5,893 bases of DNA, from positions 1 through 5,893 of the forward strand of contig JAJCYK010000283.1 of the NCBI GenBank assembly GCA_029262935.1, written 5' to 3'. The notes beneath the pieces were generated by a model. That model had not been told where the DNA came from, did no database searches, and worked only from the letters and a program-made list of their open reading frames with translations. Source of the DNA: Cytophagales bacterium. Lineage in GTDB: Bacteria; Bacteroidota; Bacteroidia; Cytophagales; Cyclobacteriaceae. Positions 1-5,893 of the stretch are shown here, piece by piece. Positions within the stretch are counted from its first letter, which is position 1. Each line of letters begins with the position of its first letter. The position numbers and the translations under genes were made by a program.

Positions 1-1715
1 TTTTTCGCATCAGGATATTTTCCAGGATCCAACATGAACCCCAAAGGTACCTCCCATTTCAATTTCCCACTAATCATATCTATGGCAGCCAAAGTACCCC
101 AAGGGGGTTGTGTTTGCATGATCAGCCCATCCTCTGGGCTAATCGTAAAAAGGTAATCCCTGGACATTAAGTAAGGGGTTCCTTGTTGCTGACCAATTTC
201 AGCTCTGGGATATTTTTCATTAATGGATTTTGGGCTGTCATCTTCACGGGCGTAGAGAGTGATCAATGCCGCCAATCGATTGGTATTGGTAACCAATATT
301 TTGCGCTCCGGGTCAAAACTAGCGCCACTCCAATTCATGCCCCCAACATTACTGGGAGTTACAATTGTACCCTGTAAACTTGGGGGAGTAAAAATGCCAT
401 GATTTATATGTTGGCTAATCCTGTTTTTTGCCTGTTGAAGATATTCTGGTGTAGGGCCCCAGGCATCATCTGGTGTGACCTTTTGCAAACCAAGTCTTGG
501 AAGAACCACTGGAAAGGGCTGAGTAGCCGAGGTTGCTTCTCCTGGAACATCTGACTGGGGAACTGAACGTTCCTCAACAGGGAAAATGGCCTTACCGGTT
601 TCCCTATTTAAAGCGAATATATGTCCCATTTTTGTAACAACCACTACCGCTGGAACCTGACTGCCCTCTTTCTCTAAATCAATCAATAGCGGTTGCGCCG
701 GAAGATCATAGTCCCAAACATCGTGATGAACTGTTTGAAAATGCCATACCACTTTACCGGTTGAGCACTTAATAGCTACAATCGAATTGGCATACAGGTT
801 GTCTCCTTGCCTCTCTCCTCCATAGTAGTCGGGACTTGGGCAAGAGGTTGGCACAAATACTAAATCTCTTGCTAGATCTACTGACAAAGGTGCCCAAGCG
901 TTGGCAGCACCGCTTTGGTGTGCCTTGGGGCCTTTCCAGGATTGATACGCCTGATCAGAAGGGTCTCTTGGTATTGGGTCCCACGACCAAACTAACTTGC
1001 CGGTTTTGGCGTTGAATGCTCTTACCACACCAGCAGGATAATCGAATCGTTGGTTATCTCCCATAGTGGAGCCCGTAATAATCATATCATTTATTATTAC
1101 CGGTGGGGATGTAACTTGAATTGATCCTACCCCACTTGTTAAGTCTATAGTGCCATTATTGCCGAAGGAAGATACGGGTTTACCCGTTTGGGCATCCAAT
1201 GAGATTAATCGCCCATCAATAGTACCGGCTATGATTCGCATGTATCCAGCATCTTGGGGTTGCAGGTTAGAATCGATCCATTTGGAGACTCCCCTGGAAG
1301 TAATTTCTGAATACCCTCTTTGGAGATTCACTTTGGGATCAAACGTCCATATTTCATCACCTGAGGATGCATCAATTGCAATAATTCGATTGGTAGGAGT
1401 ACTAAAATATAGCTTTCCATTGATCATTAGCGGGGTGGCCTCAAAGGCTGCTTTTTCAGATACTTTACTTCCCTCATAAGTGGCTAATTCTCCGGTTTGA
1501 TAGGTCCATGCCAGTTGAAGTTGATCTACGTTGTCAGTGCTTATTTGGCCCAAAGGGGAATACCGGATTCCTCCAGGATCATTTCCGTAATTGGCCCATT
1601 GGCCTGAATTGAAGAAATGGGATTCCATTTGTGGCTGATCTGAACTTTTTTCTTGGGCTTTTATCTGAAAGCATGGTAATAATACGATCCAGATTATAGC
1701 AAAGCGATTTGTCAT
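1..1715 (-). CDS. PQQ-dependent glucose dehydrogenase-like quinoprotein, secreted, C-terminus cut by window edge
   Basis: Reading the minus strand from the ATG at 1715 gives 571 open codons to the window edge; an in-frame TAA near 1756-1758 makes this the first ATG. Residues 1-20 form a signal peptide (hydrophobic 5-16, cleavage likely after IKA before Gln21). There are none of the N-terminal membrane helices of E. coli Gcd, so the enzyme should be periplasmic. The mature part is a quinoprotein beta-propeller: an entry motif W40-x-x-Y43-G44 with RYSPLGQI at 51-58, several AxDxxxGxxxW blades, and the segment HHDVWDYDLPAQP. By recalled comparison with E. coli Gcd, Asp335 matches catalytic Asp466 and Lys362 matches PQQ-contacting Lys493, with the same 27-residue spacing. 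The family oxidises aldoses or other alcohols in the periplasm and passes electrons to the respiratory chain. About 80-120 C-terminal residues should lie beyond position 1. The residue aligned with Gcd His262 appears to be Glu137, so the substrate may not be glucose. A weak promoter candidate (TATTTTAG, 1752-1745) lies 30 bases upstream. Confidence 0.9.
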   Translation of the reverse strand, partial: MTNRFAIIWIVLLPCFQIKAQEKSSDQPQMESHFFNSGQWANYGNDPGGIRYSPLGQISTDNVDQLQLAWTYQTGELATYEGSKVSEKAAFEATPLMINGKLYFSTPTNRIIAIDASSGDEIWTFDPKVNLQRGYSEITSRGVSKWIDSNLQPQDAGYMRIIAGTIDGRLISLDAQTGKPVSSFGNNGTIDLTSGVGSIQVTSPPVIINDMIITGSTMGDNQRFDYPAGVVRAFNAKTGKLVWSWDPIPRDPSDQAYQSWKGPKAHQSGAANAWAPLSVDLARDLVFVPTSCPSPDYYGGERQGDNLYANSIVAIKCSTGKVVWHFQTVHHDVWDYDLPAQPLLIDLEKEGSQVPAVVVVTKMGHIFALNRETGKAIFPVEERSVPQSDVPGEATSATQPFPVVLPRLGLQKVTPDDAWGPTPEYLQQAKNRISQHINHGIFTPPSLQGTIVTPSNVGGMNWSGASFDPERKILVTNTNRLAALITLYAREDDSPKSINEKYPRAEIGQQQGTPYLMSRDYLFTISPEDGLIMQTQPPWGTLAAIDMISGKLKWEVPLGFMLDPGKYPDAK

Positions 1716-1767
1716 AGCGAATGGGCTGGTGAAATGGTAAATTACTAAAATAGTTTAACCGCTTCAA

Positions 1768-1873
1768 TTGGCGGCAAATTCTTTTGTCATTTCCACAAAG
1801 AATTCGAAAAGTCTAGAATTAAAAATGCTTCAGCCCACATGCACACATCCCGCTTTTGGTTTCAGGCCCAACG
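1768..1873. repeat. Structured intergenic repeat, copy A
   Basis: The block 1775-1873 aligns without large gaps to 3532-3632, about 80% identical by hand alignment and in the same orientation. It holds an inverted repeat AATTCTTTTGT (1777-1787) / ACAAAGAATT (1795-1804) with one bulged T. A second, degraded stem lies between about 1816-1828 and 1852-1863 (GC and AAAA/TTTT pairs kept). The ends TTGGC (1768-1772) and GCCCAA (1866-1871) can close the element. It sits between divergent genes and has no convincing reading frame. It could be a REP- or MITE-like dispersed element, a structured RNA, or a recombination remnant; the sequence does not decide. Confidence 0.75.
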
Positions 1874-2017
1874 CTCATACGAATATTGAATTTCTATTAT
1901 AAGACGCCTATCACATGAATCTTCTTAATTCTTTAATACAATCATCAATTAACTTTACTTTAGAATTAAATTACAAAATCTTGCCCCGGAATAGACCATG
2001 CTGTTTCAATGTGAATC

Positions 2018-2025
2018 TATATTTG
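2018..2025 (+). promoter_or_regulatory. Candidate Bacteroidota -7 box (TATATTTG) for the DUF1593 gene
   Basis: TATATTTG is a perfect match to the Bacteroidota -7 consensus TAnnTTTG. It would start transcription about 17 bases before the ATG at 2049. No good TTG/TTTG -33 element is seen at the usual spacing, so this rests on one box. A looser match (TAACTTTA, 1950-1957) further upstream is an alternative. If the 2018 box is used, the upstream ATG at 1998 cannot be the start. Confidence 0.35.
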
Positions 2026-2048
2026 GAAAACCGGTAAAATCAATTGAT

Positions 2049-3476
2049 ATGAAAACGTTCTATTTATTCCTTTCATTTTGTTTGGTTGGCTATATCCAAT
2101 CTCCCGCTCAAAGCAATCAAAAGAACAGAGTAATTATTCTGACCGATATTGAAGCCGATCCTGATGATACCCAGTCGTTGGTGCGTTTGCTTTTGTATTC
2201 GAACCAAATCGAAATCAAAGGCATTGTCGCTACTACTTCTTGTTGGCAACAAAACAAAATAGCTCCAGAATCTATAACACGGGTTATTCAGGCTTATGGC
2301 AAAGTGCAACCCAACCTTTTAAAGCATGAAGCTGGGTTTCCCAAATCAGAAGAATTAGCATCGCTAATCAAAAACGGACTTCCTGTATATGGTATGCAAG
2401 GCGTGGGTGATGGTAAAGATTCGCAGGGTTCCGAATGGATAATTAAGGTATTGGAAGAAAATGACGAGCGCCCGTTGTGGGTTTCCGTTTGGGGTGGCGT
2501 AAATACTTTGGCGCAATCACTTGATAAAATTCAGAAAACGAGAAGCAAGAAAGAGGCTATAAGGCTAATCTCCAAACTCCGAGTCTATACCATTTCTGAC
2601 CAAGATGACAGCGGCATTTGGATACGGAATAATTTTCCTGATTTGTTTTATATTGTCAGTCCGGGAGATTATTATGGCACTGCCACTTGGACAGGAATTA
2701 ATAGCTATATAAAGGGAATAGACAATAGTACCATTAGCAACAGTTGGATAGCTCAAAACATTCAACAAGATCACGGGCCTCTAGGTGCCGAATACCCTGA
2801 TGTTGCCTGGGGAGTCGAGGGCGATACACCGGCATTTTTGTCATTAATACCCAATGGGCTTAACGAATCCGAGCATCCAGAATGGGGCGGATGGGGAGGT
2901 CGCTATGAACTTTATACCCCCGATTTCTCAAAAACAAAAAAAGGGGGTTCCATTGTCACTATTGCTCCTGAAACCAGGGCAATTTGGACCCATGCAGTGG
3001 ATAATTATACGCCTTACCTCTTTAAAGAATACGGCCGAACGGTAAAGAAGGATACCCTTTCCTTTAACGATAATAAAGCTACTTTATGGCGTTGGAGAGA
3101 TGATTTTCAAAATGATTTCGCCGCCCGTATGGACTGGTGTCTGGTGCCGTATGCAAAGGCTAATCATCCACCCGTTCCTGTACTGAGCCATCCTGAGCGG
3201 CTAACAGTAAAGTCGGGCGAAAACTTTAGCCTGGATTCCTTTAAATCTACCGATCCTGATGGTGATAATCTCAGTTATTTATGGTTTCACTATCCAGAGG
3301 AAAGTTCGTACAAAGAGAAGATAGCATTGGGTGCCGAGAATGTTCATATTGTAAACCTTACAGCCCCCATAGTTGAGAAAAAAGAAACGATCCATTTCAT
3401 TTTGAAGTTATCCGACAAAGGCACACCTTCATTGTCAAGATATAAGCGCGTAATTGTAACCGTGGTGCCTAAATAG
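2049..3476 (+). CDS. Exported DUF1593 / Sde0182-type nucleoside hydrolase-like protein with Ig-like C-terminal domain
   Basis: This is a 475-residue protein when started at 2049. An in-frame ATG at 1998 exists, but it would put 17 polar and charged residues before the signal peptide and would overlap a perfect -7 box. Residues 1-20 are a signal peptide (hydrophobic 4-16, cleavage after SPA before Gln21). Residues about 27-365 match the nucleoside hydrolase-like domain of DUF1593 (PF07632). The metal-binding Asp cluster is TDIEADPDD (32-40), like the DxDxxxDD of ribohydrolases. Further motifs are VSVWGGVNTLAQ (145-156), YTISDQDDSG (180-189), EGDTPAFLSLIPNGLN (257-272), HPEWGGWGGRY (276-286) and WRWRDDFQNDFAARMDW (347-363). 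Residues about 371-475 form an Ig- or cadherin-like C-terminal domain with STDPDGDNLSYLW. Length is normal for the family. The prototype comes from Saccharophagus degradans and is annotated as cellulose-binding; the true substrate is not settled, and a glycosidic or N-ribosyl bond is an inference from the fold. No type IX sorting domain is seen. The gene stands alone between two copies of an intergenic repeat. Confidence 0.88.
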   Translation: MKTFYLFLSFCLVGYIQSPAQSNQKNRVIILTDIEADPDDTQSLVRLLLYSNQIEIKGIVATTSCWQQNKIAPESITRVIQAYGKVQPNLLKHEAGFPKSEELASLIKNGLPVYGMQGVGDGKDSQGSEWIIKVLEENDERPLWVSVWGGVNTLAQSLDKIQKTRSKKEAIRLISKLRVYTISDQDDSGIWIRNNFPDLFYIVSPGDYYGTATWTGINSYIKGIDNSTISNSWIAQNIQQDHGPLGAEYPDVAWGVEGDTPAFLSLIPNGLNESEHPEWGGWGGRYELYTPDFSKTKKGGSIVTIAPETRAIWTHAVDNYTPYLFKEYGRTVKKDTLSFNDNKATLWRWRDDFQNDFAARMDWCLVPYAKANHPPVPVLSHPERLTVKSGENFSLDSFKSTDPDGDNLSYLWFHYPEESSYKEKIALGAENVHIVNLTAPIVEKKETIHFILKLSDKGTPSLSRYKRVIVTVVPK

Positions 3477-3501
3477 TTCAACAATGAATGCTAGGTCCAG
3501 G

Positions 3502-3511
3502 TGTTTAAACA
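3502..3511. repeat. Perfect 10-base palindrome TGTTTAAACA
   Basis: The palindrome lies 26 bases after the DUF1593 stop codon. It is nested between AGGTG (3499-3503) and CGCCT (3514-3518), which could form a weak 5-bp stem with one G-T pair. There is no following T-run, so it is not a convincing intrinsic terminator; its role is unknown. Confidence 0.3.
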
Positions 3512-3523
3512 TTCGCCTCTTAC

Positions 3524-3632
3524 TGGCTAGACAAATTCTTTGGTCATTGCCACAAAAGAATTCGAAAGTGTAGAAACAAAAATGCTCCAGCCCATAGGCT
3601 CACACTCACCCCGCTTTTGTTTCAGGCCAACG
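3524..3632. repeat. Structured intergenic repeat, copy B
   Basis: This is the second copy of the element at 1768-1873, in the same orientation and offset by about 1,757 bases. Stem 1 pairs AATTCTTTGGT (3534-3544) with ACAAAAGAATT (3552-3562): 10 of 11 pairs, with differences from copy A that still keep the stem. Stem 2 is better preserved than in copy A: GAAACAAAAATGC (3573-3585) with GCTTTTGTTTC (3613-3623), 11 pairs and a 2-base bulge. A small AGCC-cata-GGCT hairpin (3589-3600) sits inside it. TGGC (3524-3527) and GCCA (3626-3629) could close the whole element, giving a branched fold. No plausible protein is encoded here. Confidence 0.78.
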
Positions 3633-3656
3633 TTTAAGCTAGGGTACAAGCGTTGG
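3627..3656. repeat. Inverted repeat CCAACGTTT / AAGCGTTGG at the end of repeat copy B
   Basis: CCAACGTTT (3627-3635) pairs with AAGCGTTGG (3648-3656): nine pairs including one G-T, with a 12-base loop. The right arm can also pair with a downstream segment: TTGGTGCA (3653-3660) with TGCAACCAA (3681-3689), with one bulge. The two folds are mutually exclusive. A run of seven T follows at 3697-3703, directly after a possible CTGG (3672-3675) / CCAG (3692-3695) stem. This may be a weak terminator or attenuator-like leader before the hydrolase gene, or simply the edge of the repeat element. Confidence 0.45.
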
Positions 3657-3741
3657 TGCAAAACAAAACGACTGGCTCCGTGCAACCAATACCAGCTTTT
3701 TTTCATCTTCTATAAAAGTCATACTGAATTAGTGAAGCACA

Positions 3742-5268
3742 ATGAAATTTATACTTTTAATCTTCATAGTATTATCTAATGTGGCCCCATGCATTGGCCA
3801 AGTTTCACTGAATGCTATCTCATTGGAAAATGGAAAATATGAAGTTGGGTTCTGGCATTATATAGTCATGGATAGTACTAGGACTTATAAAAGAATTTTC
3901 GATTGGAACAATAAAGAAATTCCCAGACAAATACCGATAAGCATTTGGTATCCTTCGAAGGTAGACTCCAATATGAGCTCTCGAATGATTGTCCAAAACT
4001 ATATGGAGATTTTAAAGATGGAGGAAGAATGGGAGAACCTTCCCAACGACCAAATATTGAATTGGTTTTATTCCAATACTCCCGAAAACAGAGAACACTT
4101 GAGGGAAAAAACATCTGCCTACCTTAAAGCAACACCTATAGCATCTAAATTTCCGGCGGTTATCTATACCCCAGGTTATGAAGCTTCTTCAATTGAGAAT
4201 TTTGCCTTATGCGAGATGCTAGCGAGTCACGGATATGTAGTTATAGCCAGTCCTAGCCGAGGAACCGAAAACCGATTTTTAGAAGGAGCATCCGCAAAAG
4301 ATTTAGAGACACAAGCAAGAGATATCGAATTTCTAATTCAAGAGCTAAACAAGTTCCCAAATATCGATCACAATAGAGTAGCCTGCGTTGGGTTTAGTTT
4401 CGGAGGACTATCGAACATTCTTGCGCAAATGAGAAACGACAGAATTAGAGCAGTAGTTAGTTTGGACGGTAGTATCAAATATCAATACGGAACTTTAAAA
4501 AAATCCCCGTTTGCCAGTATCCAAAAGATGGATGTTCCTTTTATCCATATGGCACAGAAGGATATTCCAAAAAAAGTTCTAGAGGAAGATAAAATTGATT
4601 CCACGCTAAATTATGAATTTGAATTTTTTGATCTTCTAACAAATAGTCATGCCTATAGTCTAAAGTTTCACAATCTAACCCACTCCTACTTTAGTACACT
4701 TGGGGTGTTGTTCCAAACCAGGGACAAAAGGCAGGATAAAAGTGATCTTGAAATTATGGAATCCTATAAATGGATGTCAATCTATGCGCTTAACTTTTTA
4801 AATGGTTTTCTAAAAGATGATATTGATTCGTCTACTTACCTAGATCGAGAGCCAGTAGCAAACGGCATCCCGGCTGGGGTAGTTTCAATAAGCTCAAAAT
4901 CACCTAAAGAAAGATTGTACAGCTTTGAAGACTTTAATAAACAAGCAGCCAGTCAGAAGTACCACAATCTTTATAGTCTTTATGAATCAATACGGTTTCA
5001 GGACCCTTCAATTCAATTGCCAGAAGGAAAACTAAATAATTTGGGATTGCAATTGGTTTTTAACCCTAACACATCTGATAAAGGGATTAGTGTATTACAA
5101 TTTGCAATAGACATTTATTCCAAATCTTCGAATTTGTTTGATAGCCTAGCTGAGGCATTTTTATTTGTAGGTGATAAAGAAATGGCTATTAAGAACTTTG
5201 AAAAATCATTGAAATTAAATGCTCAAAATCAAAATGCTATTAATCGATTACAAGAGCTAAAACAATAA
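3742..5268 (+). CDS. Exported alpha/beta hydrolase, PAF-acetylhydrolase / COG4188 type, with C-terminal TPR-like tail
   Basis: This 508-residue protein has a signal peptide (residues 1-19, MKF then a hydrophobic stretch, cleavage likely after CIG before Gln20), which supports the ATG at 3742. SIWYPS (67-72) matches the early strand of this hydrolase group, and FPAVIYTPGY (137-146) is the strand plus oxyanion loop. The nucleophile elbow is GFSFG with Ser219. By recalled comparison with human plasma PAF-acetylhydrolase (Ser273, Asp296, His351), Asp242 in SLDG lies the same 23 residues after the Ser, and His314 in LTHSYF supplies the His. The family cleaves short acyl esters, oxidised phospholipids or lactones; the substrate here is unknown. 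Residues about 436-508 are helical, ending in one clear TPR-like unit (about 465-498: AEAFLFVGDKEMAIKNFEKS). No Shine-Dalgarno sequence or clear promoter is seen. The gene lies 265 bases after the DUF1593 gene, past repeat copy B, so a shared transcript is uncertain. Confidence 0.86.
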   Translation: MKFILLIFIVLSNVAPCIGQVSLNAISLENGKYEVGFWHYIVMDSTRTYKRIFDWNNKEIPRQIPISIWYPSKVDSNMSSRMIVQNYMEILKMEEEWENLPNDQILNWFYSNTPENREHLREKTSAYLKATPIASKFPAVIYTPGYEASSIENFALCEMLASHGYVVIASPSRGTENRFLEGASAKDLETQARDIEFLIQELNKFPNIDHNRVACVGFSFGGLSNILAQMRNDRIRAVVSLDGSIKYQYGTLKKSPFASIQKMDVPFIHMAQKDIPKKVLEEDKIDSTLNYEFEFFDLLTNSHAYSLKFHNLTHSYFSTLGVLFQTRDKRQDKSDLEIMESYKWMSIYALNFLNGFLKDDIDSSTYLDREPVANGIPAGVVSISSKSPKERLYSFEDFNKQAASQKYHNLYSLYESIRFQDPSIQLPEGKLNNLGLQLVFNPNTSDKGISVLQFAIDIYSKSSNLFDSLAEAFLFVGDKEMAIKNFEKSLKLNAQNQNAINRLQELKQ

Positions 5269-5335
5269 TGCTATAAACAAAATAAAACCCAGGTTCTTCT
5301 TAATTCCCCTACCCTTTTACCTTCTACGCCACTCC

Positions 5336-5361
5336 TGATTTGCAAATCAATAGTCTTGATT
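5336..5361. promoter_or_regulatory. Overlapping palindromes upstream of the membrane regulator-like gene, candidate operator
   Basis: TGATTTGCAAATCA (5336-5349) is a perfect 14-base palindrome. Its right arm is reused in a second inverted repeat, AATCAA (5345-5350) with TTGATT (5356-5361), five bases apart. This gives three alternating TGATT/AATCA half-sites. They end 29 bases before the ATG at 5390 and overlap a possible TTG (5356-5358) of a promoter whose -7 box would be TTACTTTG (5375-5382, one mismatch to TAnnTTTG). The position fits an operator; an alternative is a hairpin at the 3' end of the preceding hydrolase transcript, though no T-run follows it closely. Confidence 0.35.
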
Positions 5362-5389
5362 CTTTATTTTTTAATTACTTTGATACCCC

Positions 5390-5893
5390 ATGCAATACAA
5401 CGCTATTATCTTGATGGTTGGAGCAGCAGTAGTTGGTCATTGCCTTTTTTTGTTTTTAGTGCTCATGAGGCTAAGCCAGAAGCTGGCCAACAGATTATTG
5501 GCGCTTTTACTGCTTTTCTTGGCTATTCGCATAGGTGCTTGCATCGCTGGCCTTTTATATAATGATTTTGAATTTGCAGGATCTTACATTGGCGCGGTAG
5601 CAGTAGCCATGATTGGCCCCTTGTTTTATTTCTATCAATGCAGTTTATGGAATCCATCATTTGTGTGGACTACCAAGAGTTATTACCATTTAATTCCAGC
5701 TGCAACGATTTTAGTAGCCATGCCGATTGCTGCAATTAAAATTGTGGCAATCATGTATGTCTCCTCATTATTAATTATGGTTTCTTACTTGGTCGCCGGA
5801 TTTATCAAATGGCAGGCACTTGGCAAATCCAACCAATTGGATGATGTGAGGTGGAAATGGGCTTTGTATTTTAATTCTGGAATAGCTTTAATA
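5390..5893 (+). CDS. Polytopic membrane protein, probably the N-terminal half of an AraC-type membrane regulator; cut by window edge
   Basis: This reading frame gives 168 codons and is still open at the window edge. The ATG at 5390 is the first possible start, because an in-frame TGA lies at 5381-5383. Hydrophobic segments fall at about residues 5-27, 33-55, 64-83, 101-138 (probably two helices) and from 157 onward, so at least five or six membrane helices are expected. The order of NRLLALLLLFLAIRIG (35-50), GPLFYFYQCSL (76-86) and YYHLIPAA (98-105) resembles the membrane half of the many Bacteroidota proteins of about 350-400 residues that end in a cytoplasmic AraC-type helix-turn-helix domain. 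That domain would lie beyond the window, so the call is an inference; an unrelated integral membrane protein is possible. The gene follows the hydrolase in the same direction after 121 bases, and it could sense a signal relevant to its neighbours or act locally on itself. Confidence 0.7.
   Translation, partial: MQYNAIILMVGAAVVGHCLFLFLVLMRLSQKLANRLLALLLLFLAIRIGACIAGLLYNDFEFAGSYIGAVAVAMIGPLFYFYQCSLWNPSFVWTTKSYYHLIPAATILVAMPIAAIKIVAIMYVSSLLIMVSYLVAGFIKWQALGKSNQLDDVRWKWALYFNSGIALI

Noticed and set aside
1150..1479. Plus-strand open frame of 109 codons
   Set aside because: It lies wholly inside, and antisense to, the quinoprotein gene, whose family motifs are clear on the other strand.
1579..1767. 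Minus-strand open frame of 62 codons overlapping the quinoprotein start
   Set aside because: It is a different frame over the quinoprotein signal peptide and shows no signal peptide or domain of its own.
1998..2048. Upstream ATG start for the DUF1593 protein
   Set aside because: It adds 17 residues ahead of a normal signal peptide and would overlap a perfect -7 promoter box at 2018-2025. A weak GGAA-like segment upstream of 1998 is not enough to prefer it.
1768..3656. Integron cassette with attC sites around the DUF1593 gene
   Set aside because: The direct repeats and GCCCAAC/CGTTGG pieces recall attC core sites, but the element starts with TTGG and ends with CCAA, the reverse of the RYYYAAC...GTTRRRY order. 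The CCAACG/CGTTGG hairpin is far shorter than known attC sites, and no integrase is seen.
3540..3779. Plus-strand open frame of 79 codons across repeat copy B
   Set aside because: It runs through the structured repeat, overlaps the signal peptide of the hydrolase in another frame, and has a composition unlike a real protein; copy A has no matching frame.
3742..3801. Lipoprotein signal in the hydrolase (APC) and likewise in the quinoprotein (LPC)
   Set aside because: Both have Pro just before the Cys, which does not fit the lipobox; cleavage by signal peptidase I before Gln is more likely.
5356..5562. Plus-strand open frame of 68 codons
   Set aside because: It is out of frame with the membrane protein starting at 5390, whose frame stays open to the window edge and shows family-like hydrophobic segments.

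Overview
This window most likely comes from the chromosome of a Bacteroidota bacterium, probably a Cytophagales or Cyclobacteriaceae-like environmental lineage. That is inferred from the protein families, the moderately AT-rich composition, start codons without clear Shine-Dalgarno sequences, TAnnTTTG-like promoter boxes, and signal peptides that cut just before a Gln. No rRNA, tRNA, CRISPR array or transposase gene is visible.

Layout. Positions 1-1715 (minus strand) hold most of a secreted PQQ-dependent, membrane glucose dehydrogenase-type quinoprotein; its C-terminus lies beyond the left edge. A 333-base divergent intergenic region follows, containing a structured repeat of about 100 bases (copy A). 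Positions 2049-3476 (plus) encode an exported DUF1593/Sde0182-type protein with a nucleoside hydrolase-like fold and an Ig-like C-terminus. The next intergenic region (3477-3741) carries a second, about 80% identical copy of the repeat (copy B) in the same orientation, followed by further inverted repeats. Positions 3742-5268 (plus) encode an exported alpha/beta hydrolase of the PAF-acetylhydrolase/COG4188 type with a visible Ser-Asp-His triad and a C-terminal TPR-like tail. After a 121-base gap with a perfect 14-base palindrome, a polytopic membrane protein starts at 5390 and runs off the right edge. It resembles the N-terminal membrane half of Bacteroidota AraC-type regulators.

Three of the four genes encode proteins with signal peptides and probable periplasmic or outer-surface enzymatic roles: sugar or alcohol oxidation, glycan or nucleoside-like hydrolysis, and ester hydrolysis. 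Spacing and the intergenic repeats argue against a tight operon, so a joint pathway is not shown by the sequence. The least ordinary feature is the pair of direct, structured, non-coding repeats bracketing the DUF1593 gene. It resembles a dispersed repeat family or a gene moved as a unit, and no known system can be named from the sequence alone.
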